A stretch of DNA of 64,000 bases from UBA2589 sp038120095 (GCA_038120095.1 JAYOKZ010000010.1:15058-79057), one strand, 5' to 3'. Counted from the stretch's first letter, positions 43,937-53,918 are shown. Made by a program: numbers and translations. The notes: generated by a model from the sequence alone, not told the origin.

Positions 43937-44346
43937 CCAGAGCGCGATGCTCGGGTACGGTTCTTCGAATCGTGGCCACGATCGTGACCCTGCTGAGCAC
44001 GACGAGCGCAGGGTGTGCCTCCGGGGCGGGGATGACGGCGGACGATCCGTACACCCTCGCGTCCGATCAGCGTCCCTCCCGGGTCCGGCTGGTCGTACGA
44101 AATCTGAACTTCAGCGACGTACGCCTGTTCGCTCATTCCCCGACCGGCCGGGTGTCGATCGGCCAGGTCGGCGGCAAGCAGGATGCGGAGTTCGAGCTGG
44201 ACTGGCCGACCTCGGCCTACATGCGCGTCGAAATCAACATGGTCGCAGGTCCGAGGTGCACCACACAGGAAATGCAGGTCGATCCCGGCGACATCCTGGA
44301 GCTCCAGGTTGCGGTCGTGTTCAACCAGACCACTGGGTGCCGCTGA
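43915..44346 (+). CDS. Small lipoprotein, paralogue 2
   Basis: A GTG at 43915, overlapping the previous gene by 22 bp, gives a 143-residue lipoprotein with signal peptide (TIVTLLSTTSAGC). The mature domain contains VRLVVRNLNFSDVRLFAH and two Cys (GPRCTTQ, TTGCR), as in paralogue 1. A later GTG at 43971 is possible and would give a shorter signal peptide. Function unknown. Confidence 0.68.
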   Translation: MSGRATLTRARCSGTVLRIVATIVTLLSTTSAGCASGAGMTADDPYTLASDQRPSRVRLVVRNLNFSDVRLFAHSPTGRVSIGQVGGKQDAEFELDWPTSAYMRVEINMVAGPRCTTQEMQVDPGDILELQVAVVFNQTTGCR

Positions 44347-44383
44347 ACGACGATCCGACCAGAACCGTCACACCGGCGCGGCA

Positions 44384-45562
44384 CTATTCGTAGAGCAGGT
44401 CCGGCTCGACTTCAGCACTGAACCGCGTCAACTCGGCGTCGACTCCCTCGAGGATCTCCTCCGGACCCGCTCCAGCATCGATCCCGACACGTAGCCCATC
44501 GTCTCCCCACAGGATATCGATCGGCATGAGCGTCTCCTCGTACTCGTACGGCGGTGGGCGCCACGGGAACGGATCAGGGCCCAGGGAACGACAGGCGCTG
44601 AGCATGGCCACCGCGGCACGCACCGAGCGGATGCTTTCACGGTCGGTGACGTGCAGCTGGGCCCCACCACAGACCTCACCGACATGCTTCTGAAACGTGG
44701 GTTCGAAATGACACGGTCGCAGCGCGACACCGTCGCCGACTTGGGAGGCTGCAAGGGCGCAGAGCGCGTGGGGATCGAGCCACGGCGCCCCGAACACTTC
44801 GAAGGGCCGGGTCGTACCACGCCCCTCGGAGAGAAGCGTACCCTCGAAGAGAACCATGCCCGGGTACACGTCACACGAGGTCGGGGTGGGCAGGTTGGGA
44901 CTCGGCATCACCCACGGGAGACCGGTATCGTCCCAGGACATCCAGCGCCGCAAGCCCCTGCACGGCACCACCGTGAGATCCACGTCGATGCCGCGAACCC
45001 GTACGAGCCATCGCGCCAGTTCTCCCGCCGTCAGACCGTGCCGCAGCGGGATCGGATGCAGCCCGACGAAGGAGGCATACTCCTCCTTGAGGACCCGACC
45101 CTCGCGGACGAGACCCCCGATCGGATTCGGACGATCAAGGACGACGAAGCGCACGCCCGCTTCCGCGCACGCTTCCATGGCCAGCGCCATGGTCCAGACG
45201 AAGGTGTAGACACGCACGCCCACGTCCTGGAGGTCGAACAGGACCGCGTCGAGACCATCCAGCATGGCCGGGCTGGGCTTCCGAACTTCACTGTAAAGGG
45301 AATGGACGCGCAGTCCCGTGACAGGATCGGTCGAGTGATCGGATTCGATCATGTTGTCCTGTTTCTCGCCACGAGCACCGTGCTGGGGCCCGAAGAGGGC
45401 CTCCAGTCGCAGTCCTGCTCCCAGCAACGCATCCGCGGCCAGGGTCAGGTCCGCCGTGACGGAGGCGGGATGCAGGATCAGACCCAACCGCTCACCACGA
45501 AGATCCGGCCCCGTTTTCGACACGAGCACGTCGAGCCCGGACATCACCCGCGGTCCCATCAT
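44384..45562 (-). CDS. DUF1343 / NamZ-like protein without signal peptide
   Basis: The 392-residue protein belongs to DUF1343, whose characterised member NamZ is an exo-beta-N-acetylmuramidase acting on peptidoglycan fragments. Family segments present are LFGPQHGARGEKQD, VLFDLQDVGVRVYTF, VLDRPNPIGG and MPSPNLPTPTSCDVYPGMV. The ATG at 45562 has GAGGG 6 nt upstream and directly opens the domain; no signal peptide is encoded, so it should be cytoplasmic and act on imported muropeptides. Two other Met (45559, 45544) are possible starts. Confidence 0.88.
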   Translation of the reverse strand: MMGPRVMSGLDVLVSKTGPDLRGERLGLILHPASVTADLTLAADALLGAGLRLEALFGPQHGARGEKQDNMIESDHSTDPVTGLRVHSLYSEVRKPSPAMLDGLDAVLFDLQDVGVRVYTFVWTMALAMEACAEAGVRFVVLDRPNPIGGLVREGRVLKEEYASFVGLHPIPLRHGLTAGELARWLVRVRGIDVDLTVVPCRGLRRWMSWDDTGLPWVMPSPNLPTPTSCDVYPGMVLFEGTLLSEGRGTTRPFEVFGAPWLDPHALCALAASQVGDGVALRPCHFEPTFQKHVGEVCGGAQLHVTDRESIRSVRAAVAMLSACRSLGPDPFPWRPPPYEYEETLMPIDILWGDDGLRVGIDAGAGPEEILEGVDAELTRFSAEVEPDLLYE

Positions 45563-45617
45563 CCTGCACCCTCGCGTGCCCGGCTTGACCGGTCGTCCCG
45601 GACCACCCGCTGGCGCA

Positions 45618-48302
45618 TCAGCGGCGGCTGACGTTGAACGTGGTGGAGTGTTCGACCCCACCGACCTGAAGGACCGCGGTGTACGTGCCTGCCGGAACGT
45701 AGTTGCGCCGGCCGAAACCACCCCGGCCCTGCGGCAGATCCTCCGCGCCTTGCTGAAGGACCCACTCGACCTGATGCAGCCCCCTGTGGCCACCCACCGA
45801 GAGGCGCGACTGCACGTCCCCATCAGCGTTCCGGATTTCAATGACCCCCTGCGCTGCGTCACCCATCCAGACGTGCATCCACGCACTCTGGTGCTGGGCG
45901 CCAAAACGCTGGCCGGACGGAGGGAGAAGCCCATCCTCCGCCTCGAAGAGGTGCGCCTGCGACGCCATGATCGCCGGGGTCAGCTGCTGCAGCTGCCGCA
46001 CGTCGAAGGCCAGCATGCCCTGACCGTGGGTCGCGGCGACCATCAGGTCCTCACGCGGGTGAATGACGAGATCGTGCACGAAGGTGCTGGGCAGCCCGTT
46101 CGCCAGAACCTCCCACGTCGTGCCGCGATCGAGCGAGACGTACACCCCGACGTCCGTGCCGAGATAGAGGATCTGTTCGTTGCTGGGATCCTCCCGGATG
46201 ATATTGACTGGTCCGGTCGGAACGTTCGCTGCCAGGCTCTCCCAGGACTGACCGAAATCGGTCGAGCGCCAGACATACGGCGCGAAATCGTCGCTTCGAC
46301 GACCGTTCTGAGTCACGTAGACCGTTCCCTCGTCGTACGCGGAGGCAACCACCTCGGAGGTGAAGCGGGAGGGGTGCAGGCCCTCGGTGATCTCGGTCCA
46401 CCGGTCGTTCGGACCCTGCATGACCCAGACATGGCCGTCATCGGTACCGGCGTAGAGCAGACCCTGCCGCAGGGGCGACTCCGAGAGTGCCGTGATCGTC
46501 TGGAACTGAATGTCCCCGAGGCGGTCGGGATCGTTTGCACTCAGATCGGGGGAGATGCGTACCCACGAGTCGCCGCGATCATTCGACCGGAAGACGTAGT
46601 TCATCCCGTGATAGATCACGTCCCCGTTGTGCGGGGAGAGAATGAAGTGGGCGAGCCACTGCCCACGAAGCGGATCCGCGCCCTCCTCGACCTGCGGCAT
46701 GATCGGCGTGGACTCTCCCGTCGCGACGTCCGTACGTGAGATCGAACCGTAGAACCCTGCGGAGTAGACGATGTCCGTGTCGATCGGGTCGATGGCATGG
46801 TGGCTACCTTCACCTCCGGGGGCACTCCGCCATGCGACCGCCGGAATCGCGTGTCGACCCTGGCTCAGATCCACCTCCGCGGAATACGAGCCGTGGTCCT
46901 GGACCGAACCGTAGACCCGGAAGGGATCGCCAAGATCATAGTTCACGTTGAAGAACGTCACGACGGGGATCTCGACGAAGAAGCGCCAGTTGTCCCCCCC
47001 GTCGTAGGACACATACGCGCCCCCGTCATTGTTGTTGACCAGGTAGTCTGAGTTGTTCGGATCGATCCACAGTCCATGGTGGTCGACGTGGGTGCCGGAC
47101 AGGCGCTCGAACGTGCGCCCCCCATCCTCCGATACGTGAAGCTGGACGCCCATGACATAGATCCTGTTCTCATCGTTCGGATCGACCCGCATCTGTCCGA
47201 AGACCCATCCATAGGTGCCGCCGAGACTCTCCATGTACGAGTTGTATTCGCTGGTGCGCTCCCAACGCTCGCCTCCGTTGTTCGACCGGAAGATGGTCGC
47301 TCCACGAATGATTCCGCCTCGTGGCCGACCATATGCATCCGTCGCGCCTTCCGGCGCTTCACGGGCGATCTCGTAGTTGTCGAGGAACGCGTACACGACG
47401 TCCGGATTCGATCGCGCAATATCGAGCCCGATCCGGCCCCGGTAACGCGCGTCGACCAGACCCTCGTTGATCTGCCGCCACGTCGACCCCCCGTCCGTGC
47501 TTTTCCAGATCCCGGAGCCGGTGAAGAAGTCGTTCGATCCGGTGAAGGCGGGTTCGTTGCGGGGATCGTTGAACTTGGCTCGCCGCCGCTGCCAGGTAGC
47601 CGCAAACAGCGTGTTGGGATCTTCCGGATGGATCACGAGGTCGATCGCCCCCGTCATCTCGTCCACGAAGAGAACGTTCTCCCACGTCCGGCCTCCATCC
47701 CGCGTGCGATACACACCACGATCCGGATTGTCACGATACTCGTGTCCGCTTGCGGCAACCCAGACGGTGTTCGGGTCCGTCGGGTGCACGACGACGCGCC
47801 CGATGGTCTGCGTTTCCGCAAGCCCCATGTGGCTCCACGACGCGCCCGCGTCCGTGGACTTGTAGATCCCTGCACCCGCGTGGGACGAGCGGAAGATGTT
47901 CGCCTCGCCCGTGCCGACCCAGACCTGGTCATGATCCGAGGGAGCGATGGCGATGTCACCGATCGACGCCGTGACCTGGTCGGTGAAGACCGGCGTCCAC
48001 GTCACCCCCTCGTTTTCGGTCTTCCACACGCCGCCGCCTGCAGCGCCGACATACATCGTGTAGGTCTCGCCTCGCGGCTCGGCGACCGCGACGTCGGTGA
48101 CACGACCACTGATGTTGGTTGGGCCGAGCCGCTGCCACGGCAGGCCACGAAACGGAGACGACGCAACCAGTGCTTCGTGCCGTTCGAAGTCCACGAGACG
48201 CTGGGTCGCGGACATCCGCTCCTGTCCCGATGTCGGGGTGACGGCGAGGCTCCCGAGGAGCGCAACAATGGCGAGCGAAACGAACGGAGAAGGACGGAAC
48301 AT
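45618..48302 (-). CDS. Exported sortilin/VPS10-type BNR-repeat (beta-propeller) protein
   Basis: The 894-residue protein has a signal peptide (FVSLAIVALLGSLA, cleaved near TSGQ). It contains about ten Asp-box/BNR motifs, for example GIYKSTDAGASW, RTRDGGRTW, WKSTDGGSTW, SEDGGRTFE, SYDGGDNWR and SLDRGTTWE, arranged as two tandem beta-propellers as in VPS10/sortilin-like proteins. The C-terminal ~100 residues form a small beta domain (YVPAGTYTAVLQVGG) that may be a sorting or adhesion module. Sialidase catalytic residues are not evident. Function unknown; this family is abundant in Gemmatimonadota and Bacteroidota. Confidence 0.9.
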   Translation of the reverse strand: MFRPSPFVSLAIVALLGSLAVTPTSGQERMSATQRLVDFERHEALVASSPFRGLPWQRLGPTNISGRVTDVAVAEPRGETYTMYVGAAGGGVWKTENEGVTWTPVFTDQVTASIGDIAIAPSDHDQVWVGTGEANIFRSSHAGAGIYKSTDAGASWSHMGLAETQTIGRVVVHPTDPNTVWVAASGHEYRDNPDRGVYRTRDGGRTWENVLFVDEMTGAIDLVIHPEDPNTLFAATWQRRRAKFNDPRNEPAFTGSNDFFTGSGIWKSTDGGSTWRQINEGLVDARYRGRIGLDIARSNPDVVYAFLDNYEIAREAPEGATDAYGRPRGGIIRGATIFRSNNGGERWERTSEYNSYMESLGGTYGWVFGQMRVDPNDENRIYVMGVQLHVSEDGGRTFERLSGTHVDHHGLWIDPNNSDYLVNNNDGGAYVSYDGGDNWRFFVEIPVVTFFNVNYDLGDPFRVYGSVQDHGSYSAEVDLSQGRHAIPAVAWRSAPGGEGSHHAIDPIDTDIVYSAGFYGSISRTDVATGESTPIMPQVEEGADPLRGQWLAHFILSPHNGDVIYHGMNYVFRSNDRGDSWVRISPDLSANDPDRLGDIQFQTITALSESPLRQGLLYAGTDDGHVWVMQGPNDRWTEITEGLHPSRFTSEVVASAYDEGTVYVTQNGRRSDDFAPYVWRSTDFGQSWESLAANVPTGPVNIIREDPSNEQILYLGTDVGVYVSLDRGTTWEVLANGLPSTFVHDLVIHPREDLMVAATHGQGMLAFDVRQLQQLTPAIMASQAHLFEAEDGLLPPSGQRFGAQHQSAWMHVWMGDAAQGVIEIRNADGDVQSRLSVGGHRGLHQVEWVLQQGAEDLPQGRGGFGRRNYVPAGTYTAVLQVGGVEHSTTFNVSRR

Positions 48303-48395
48303 GGCTGTGACGGCTGCGGGCGGTGCACCCGCTCGCACGGCGGGTGAGGAGCAGTCGAAGCTACGCGGCGGGCGAACCGACCCGCCAGATGGACG

Positions 48396-50102
48396 TCAGC
48401 GACCTTCGAGACGAAGCACCGTCATGCGGCCTGTCTGACCACCGGGAATAGTGACGTCCACTTCATCGCTGCGGTCGTTCTCGACCGCCGCCTGCAGCGT
48501 CAATCGCCGTCCGGACGGCACACCACAGAACTTGAAGAATCCCGTGGTGTTGGTCGTCGTGGAGAAGCCGCTGACATTCTCGGTGAGGTCTCTCACTCGC
48601 TCGACGCTCCCGCCTCCGGCCACCGCGTAGCCGGCCCAGACGATCTGCACACTCGCGTTCGGCACGGGGCGATCTCGGCGGTCGACCACGGTTCCCGCCA
48701 GCAGGACGCTTCCGCGCTCTCGTTCCTCGCCCTCGCACGCCTCGAAGAGGACATCTCCGATCGACGGGGTGAAGAATTCGAGGAAGGCCATCTCACCGCG
48801 GACGACGTCGCGTTCGACCGGGTTCGGGATGTACCCCATGCTCTCCAGCTGGGCATCCACGAATCGAACCTGATACCGACCCGCGGTCAGCCCCGTGATG
48901 CTGTACTCACCCTCGGCGTTCGAGTACACCTCCTGATTCGAGCCGACAACCCCGACTCGAACGCCGCGCTTGGGAATTCCGAGGCTGTCACGAACCACGC
49001 CTTCGATACCACCCGTTTCCGCCCGCTGGCCGAGGCTTCGTCCACCGGCCTCCCGCACCTCGAGGACGAGTCCTCCCGTCTGATGATATTGGGCGATGTA
49101 GTTTCGGACGCGCCGGTCGAATCCGGTCTGGTTCTCCATGATCGGCATGCGAATCCACCATTCGGGAACGATCCACGTTCCGTTCGGCATCCGCTCGAAG
49201 TCGACCCGCCCGCCGACCATCTCCGATGTCATTTCCTCGTCGAGGAACGTGTACTGGAATTCGAGCCACTGAAGCTCTGCGGTCTCGGGGTGGAGCCACA
49301 TCGTACCCTGAATGTCGGGCACGCTCTTTTCGTCGCCCGTCGGCTCGAATCCGAGACCGACCAGCCCTTCCTCGTTTCTCGAATCCGCCAGCCTGAAGCA
49401 GTGGGTATCGAGGAAGGGATCAGACAGCAGCACAGATGCATCCGGCGCGTAGTAGAGGAAGTCACGACCGTCGCGCTGCACGAAGCCGTTGTCCACGAGA
49501 TCCGCGGCCGGGCGACTCTCGAACGGGGTGGTCATGTACCCCTCCTGGCGGCGCTGCTCCTCGCTCAGGACGGCACCGCTTCGTCGGTCGAGCTGGCGGT
49601 CGTAGCTCAGCAGCTCGTATCGATACGCACCGACCTGATCCGTGATCGAAGCAGCAGACAAAGCCTTGCGCGCCTCCTCCCACACGTCGGCAACGAGGAG
49701 GCCCTCGCCCCCGGGACGGACCTGACAGCGGCCCGCATCGGTCGCGACCTCGATCCCCTCCAGCAGGATCGCGCTGGATTCGAGCATGAGATCCCGGGAG
49801 ATGGTCGAGCCTTCCGCAATCTCGAAGGCATCCGTTTCCGACGTGGACTTCCCGATCATCTCGGCACGCACCGTATAGGTGCCGAGCGGTACATCCAGGA
49901 ATAGCGCACGCCCACGTTCATCCGTGAGTGTGTTCGTCACCATGACACCCGAGGTGTCGAGCAGGGATGCAACCGCACCCACCATCGGGCGCCCACCTTC
50001 GTCCCCGATCACGCGAACCAGAATGGTCTGGGCCGCCGCGGACGCGGGCACGACGAAAAGGGCAAACGCGAGAGCCCCAGCAAGGCGGAAGAAACGGGTC
50101 AT
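48396..50102 (-). CDS. Exported carboxypeptidase-regulatory-like domain protein, paralogue A
   Basis: The 568-residue protein has a signal peptide (ALAFALFVVPASAAAQ). An N-terminal regulatory-like beta-sandwich (~residues 25-110) is followed by a unique ~220-residue domain with two Trp-rich segments (QWLEFQYTF, EWWIRMPI). A second CarboxypepD_reg-like domain (GVVRDSLGIPKRGVRVGVVG, ITGLTAGRYQVRF) and a third near the C-terminus (GFFKFCGVPSGRR) complete it. No peptidase motif is present. It stands in tandem with its paralogue upstream, 34 bp away. Confidence 0.85.
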   Translation of the reverse strand: MTRFFRLAGALAFALFVVPASAAAQTILVRVIGDEGGRPMVGAVASLLDTSGVMVTNTLTDERGRALFLDVPLGTYTVRAEMIGKSTSETDAFEIAEGSTISRDLMLESSAILLEGIEVATDAGRCQVRPGGEGLLVADVWEEARKALSAASITDQVGAYRYELLSYDRQLDRRSGAVLSEEQRRQEGYMTTPFESRPAADLVDNGFVQRDGRDFLYYAPDASVLLSDPFLDTHCFRLADSRNEEGLVGLGFEPTGDEKSVPDIQGTMWLHPETAELQWLEFQYTFLDEEMTSEMVGGRVDFERMPNGTWIVPEWWIRMPIMENQTGFDRRVRNYIAQYHQTGGLVLEVREAGGRSLGQRAETGGIEGVVRDSLGIPKRGVRVGVVGSNQEVYSNAEGEYSITGLTAGRYQVRFVDAQLESMGYIPNPVERDVVRGEMAFLEFFTPSIGDVLFEACEGEERERGSVLLAGTVVDRRDRPVPNASVQIVWAGYAVAGGGSVERVRDLTENVSGFSTTTNTTGFFKFCGVPSGRRLTLQAAVENDRSDEVDVTIPGGQTGRMTVLRLEGR

Positions 50103-50136
50103 GGCGGGACGTCGAAGCAGGCTCGGAACCACTGTC

Positions 50137-51852
50137 TTACGGGACACGTCCGGCACCAGTTCCGCTGAAGAGGTCGATCACCATCATGCGACCTGCCTCA
50201 TACTCGGGGATCTCGAACGCGAGCTCTTCTGACGTGACGCCATCGAGGCTGGCCTCGACCGTGAGCCGCGTGTTCGACGGAACGCCGCAGAATTTGAAGA
50301 ATCCGGTGCGGGTCGTCGTGATCTCCATCCACTGCTCGTCCCGCAGAATCATCCCCGAGGGGAGCCGGTACTCGGTGTATCCGACCCGGACATTCGCCAG
50401 AGGGACGCCCTGGCCGTCTCGATCGGCGACGATCCCGGCCAGGCTCACGCTACCCGGGCCGACCTCTTCACCCCGGCACACTTCGAACAGGACATCGCCG
50501 ACCGAGGGAGTTACGTATTCGAGCCATGTCATTTCCGAAGGGACGACGTCGCGCTCGATCGGCCCGGGGACATAACCCATGACCTCCAGTCGCTCGTCGA
50601 CGAAACGGACACGGTAACGCCCCTCCGGAAGGCCTGTGATGCTGTAACGGCCCTCCGCATTCGAGTAGACCTCCTGGTTCGACCCGACGACGCCGACACG
50701 CACCCCTCGCAACGGCACCCCGACGCTGTCGCGAACGACCCCTTCGATCCCACCGGTCCGGGCCATGCGGCCGAGTCCCCGACCTCCGGCCTCCTTGACG
50801 TCCATCACCAGACCCCCGGTCTGATGGTACCGGACGATTTGAGTATTGCGGTTCCCTTCGAAGTCCTGGCTGACCCCGACGACAGGCATGCGAATCCACC
50901 ATTCCGGTACGATCCACGATCCATCCGGCAGGCGCCGGAAGTCGACTCGCCCACCCACCCGCGGGGACCGTCGCTCGCGGGCCAGCCCCGTATAGCGATA
51001 CTCCAGCCACTGCAGTTCAGCCGACGTTGGATCGAGCCACATCACCCCCGAGATATCCGGAACCTCTCGATCCTCGGTCGGCTCGAACTCGAGGCCGATC
51101 AGGCCCTGGGGATTCCGCTCCCGGGCGAGCCGGAAGCAATGGGTGTCGAGGAATGCATCGGAGAGGAGGGCTGATGCGTCCGGCGCGTAATAGACGTCCT
51201 CCCCGCCATCGTCCTGAACAAAGCCTCCGCGCACGAGTTCCTCGGCCGGGGGGCTCTCGAAGGGCGTCCGCATCGGGACGTCCCGCCGCCGCCGCTCTTC
51301 ACTGAGGATCGCGTCCGTATAGGCGTCGATCTCACGTTCGTAGCGAACCGTCTCGTAACGGTACAGGCCGCGGTCGTCGGTGATCGACGCCGCAGCGAGC
51401 GCCTTTCGCGCTTCATTCCATACGTCGGCGACGACCATCCCCTCGTCTCCTCCACGGATCTCGCATCGCTCCGAGGCCGAGACGTCGATTCCCTCGAGCA
51501 TGATCGCGCTGGAGGCCATCCGGATTTCCGGTGACAGCGTCTCAGTCGGGGTCAGGCTGAAGGGCCCGACCTCGGTGGTTGCACGCCCGATCATCTCGGC
51601 CGAGAGTCGCCAATGTTCGCCCACGACCCCCACGAAGAGTGCACGGCCGAGTTCGTCCGTCAGCGCACTGCGCCCGATGATGCCATCGGCCCCCCGGAGG
51701 TGAACCAGCGCCCCAACGACCGGCTGACCGCTCGCGTCATCCACGACGCGGGCAAGGACGGTCTGAGCGCTCACGGGTTTCCACGCCGCGGCCAGCCCCA
51801 CGACGAGGATCAAAAGCACCCCGATCGAAGGGCTGTGTCTCGACTCGAACAT
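50137..51852 (-). CDS. Exported carboxypeptidase-regulatory-like domain protein, paralogue B
   Basis: The 571-residue protein has a signal peptide (GVLLILVVGLAAAWKPVSAQ) and the same three-part build as paralogue A: N-terminal regulatory-like sandwich, middle domain with QWLEYRYTG and EWWIRMPV, and further sandwiches (VVGSNQEVYSNAEG is identical in both). The two proteins align over their full length, so they arose by tandem duplication. Function unknown; likely periplasmic or surface. It follows the M20 peptidase by 19 bp and may be in one operon with it. Confidence 0.85.
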   Translation of the reverse strand: MFESRHSPSIGVLLILVVGLAAAWKPVSAQTVLARVVDDASGQPVVGALVHLRGADGIIGRSALTDELGRALFVGVVGEHWRLSAEMIGRATTEVGPFSLTPTETLSPEIRMASSAIMLEGIDVSASERCEIRGGDEGMVVADVWNEARKALAAASITDDRGLYRYETVRYEREIDAYTDAILSEERRRRDVPMRTPFESPPAEELVRGGFVQDDGGEDVYYAPDASALLSDAFLDTHCFRLARERNPQGLIGLEFEPTEDREVPDISGVMWLDPTSAELQWLEYRYTGLARERRSPRVGGRVDFRRLPDGSWIVPEWWIRMPVVGVSQDFEGNRNTQIVRYHQTGGLVMDVKEAGGRGLGRMARTGGIEGVVRDSVGVPLRGVRVGVVGSNQEVYSNAEGRYSITGLPEGRYRVRFVDERLEVMGYVPGPIERDVVPSEMTWLEYVTPSVGDVLFEVCRGEEVGPGSVSLAGIVADRDGQGVPLANVRVGYTEYRLPSGMILRDEQWMEITTTRTGFFKFCGVPSNTRLTVEASLDGVTSEELAFEIPEYEAGRMMVIDLFSGTGAGRVP

Positions 51853-51871
51853 GTGCAGCGAGGATCGTGGA

Positions 51872-53305
51872 CTACTGGGCGATGCCGCCTCCGGAAAGCG
51901 CCTTCACGAGGCGGTACAGGAACTCCTGACCCTCGTAGAAATGCTCGATCCGGATCCGCTCATCCTGCCCGTGAGCCCGTGTGTCATCCATGTCGCCGAA
52001 GATGCCGCTCACCCCGTAGACCGGAATGCCGGCGCGCCGAAGGTAGAGACCGTCGGTCGCACCCGTGGACATGATCGGAAGCACCTTCACGCCCGGCCAC
52101 ATCTGCTCCGTGATGCGCTCGATCGGACCGAGAACCTCATCGACGAGGGGGGAGGGCGGACTCGGCCTCGCCTCGCCCTGGGGGATGACCTCGACGTCGA
52201 ACGGTGCGGCAATCTCCTGAAGGGCGGCCTGAACTTCGGAGGGCTCCTGCGTGGGAAAGATCCGGCAGTTGACCGTGGCTTCCGCGAGCTGGGGCAGCGC
52301 ATTCGGTGCGTGTCCGCCATTGAGCAACGTCGCAACGCACGTCGTCCGAAGTCGCGAGTTGTACCCGGGTTCCTGCGAGAGCAGTCGATCAGCCTCGGCA
52401 TCCCCGGGGTTCGCCACGATACGACGCATGGCCTCACCCATCTCTCCACCCACGATGTCCGCGGACCCGCGGAAGAACGCTTCCGAGATCTCATGCATCA
52501 TGACGGGAAAGGCGAAATCCTGGACGGCGATCAGCGCGCTTGAAAGGTCGTAGATTGCGTTCTTTCTCACCGGGAGGGACGAGTGACCACCCGGGTTGGT
52601 CGCCCGGAAGGTGAACGACTGGTACTTCTTCTCGGCAGCCTGCACGTTGTTGGAGATTTTGCGGCCGTCCTTCTCCATGCCTCCCCCGCCCTCGTTGAGG
52701 GCATAGGCCGCATCGATCAGATCAGGATGCTCCTCGAGCAGGAAGGCGACTCCGTTTCGGGGGCCACCCTCCTCGTCCGCCGTCAGGGCCACGACGATGT
52801 CCCGCTCGGGAACGAAGCCCTCACGACGCATGCGGATGAAGTTCGCCGTGTAGATGGCCGCCTCGTCCTTGTCGTCCGTCACACCCCGACCGTAGTAGAA
52901 GCCTTCCCGCTCCGTGAACGCGAACGGATTCAGGTCGTCCGACCAGTCCTCGGGCAGCGCCTCGACGACGTCGATGTGCGCCAGCAGAAGAATCGGCTTC
53001 AAGCTGCTGTCACGACCTCGGTACCGCGCGACCAGGTTGCCCTTCGTCGGGGCGTCGTCCGGCACGAGGACGTGCACATCCTCCTCGGGGAAGCCTGCGT
53101 CCAGCAGGTGACGGGCGAGCGCTTGCGCGGCCAACGTGTTGTTCCCCCGCTCCGAGTTCGTCGTGTTGATCTCGATGAGCTCGGAGAAGATGGCCCGCGA
53201 GAGCTCCATGTACTCATCCGGTGGCATCGTCTGCGCGGCAGCGGAAGACGCGCCGACAAGCGAGGCGAGAGCAAGTCCGGTGCAGAACGTTCGGCGGCTT
53301 CTCAT
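51872..53305 (-). CDS. Exported M20-family metallopeptidase
   Basis: The 477-residue protein has a signal peptide (ALASLVGASSAAAQ) and the M20 zinc-site motifs: LLAHIDVVE (His), GRGVTDDKD (bridging Asp), TADEEGG (catalytic Glu and ligand) and the C-terminal AHGQDERI (His). A dimerisation domain lies around residues 230-340. It would hydrolyse dipeptides or N-acyl amino acids in the periplasm. It is followed on the same strand by the two regulatory-like proteins. Confidence 0.93.
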   Translation of the reverse strand: MRSRRTFCTGLALASLVGASSAAAQTMPPDEYMELSRAIFSELIEINTTNSERGNNTLAAQALARHLLDAGFPEEDVHVLVPDDAPTKGNLVARYRGRDSSLKPILLLAHIDVVEALPEDWSDDLNPFAFTEREGFYYGRGVTDDKDEAAIYTANFIRMRREGFVPERDIVVALTADEEGGPRNGVAFLLEEHPDLIDAAYALNEGGGGMEKDGRKISNNVQAAEKKYQSFTFRATNPGGHSSLPVRKNAIYDLSSALIAVQDFAFPVMMHEISEAFFRGSADIVGGEMGEAMRRIVANPGDAEADRLLSQEPGYNSRLRTTCVATLLNGGHAPNALPQLAEATVNCRIFPTQEPSEVQAALQEIAAPFDVEVIPQGEARPSPPSPLVDEVLGPIERITEQMWPGVKVLPIMSTGATDGLYLRRAGIPVYGVSGIFGDMDDTRAHGQDERIRIEHFYEGQEFLYRLVKALSGGGIAQ

Positions 53306-53357
53306 CCTGTCATAACCTCCACGTAGATCCAGTCGAAATTCGAATCATCCAGCGCCT

Positions 53358-53918
53358 CTAGGGCACCCACGTCGTGAACTCATCGGCACCGCGCCGAGGC
53401 TTCGCGTCCGGCACGGCGGCGGGTTCACCGAGTGCGATCGTCGCGATCACTCGCTCGCCCTCGGCTACGCCGATCGCTTCGCGAGCCCTCGGATCGTCCA
53501 TCACCCCTCCGCTCTTCACATGACTGCCGAGCCCGAGCGCCAGAGCCGAGAGGCACAGGTTCTGAACCGCCATGTACGTCGCGGCGTAGTCTTCTTCGCG
53601 AATCTCCGGATTCTCGTCGAGCGTCACGGCCACCGCGAGCATTGCGGGCAGATGGCGATGAGCCGCCTCGACCTTGTCGACAACCGCGATCTTCGCTTCC
53701 GCATCGTCGACACGCTTCGCTTTCCGAGCACCGAGGACCCGCCCGAAGCCCGCTCTCGCCTCCGGGCCGAGGACATAGAATCGCCATGGTTCAGTCATGC
53801 GGTGATTCGGAGCCTGAACGGCAAGGGACAAAAGCTGCTCGATCTCGGCTTCCGAGATGGAGCGGTCGGTGAAAGCCTTGATGGAGCGACGCTCCGCGAT
53901 GGCATCAAGAATGTGCAT
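53358..53918 (-). CDS. Nitroreductase-family protein (YdjA-like)
   Basis: The 186-residue flavoprotein starts ILDAIAERRSIKAFTD, the FMN-binding RRS region of nitroreductases. It also has the segments APNHRMTEPWRFYVLG and AVQNLCLSALALGLGSHVKSG. The length fits the short YdjA/RutE-like branch. It would reduce nitro or quinone-like compounds, or an enone, with NAD(P)H. It is divergent from the aminotransferase gene with 64 bp between starts. Confidence 0.92.
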   Translation of the reverse strand: MHILDAIAERRSIKAFTDRSISEAEIEQLLSLAVQAPNHRMTEPWRFYVLGPEARAGFGRVLGARKAKRVDDAEAKIAVVDKVEAAHRHLPAMLAVAVTLDENPEIREEDYAATYMAVQNLCLSALALGLGSHVKSGGVMDDPRAREAIGVAEGERVIATIALGEPAAVPDAKPRRGADEFTTWVP

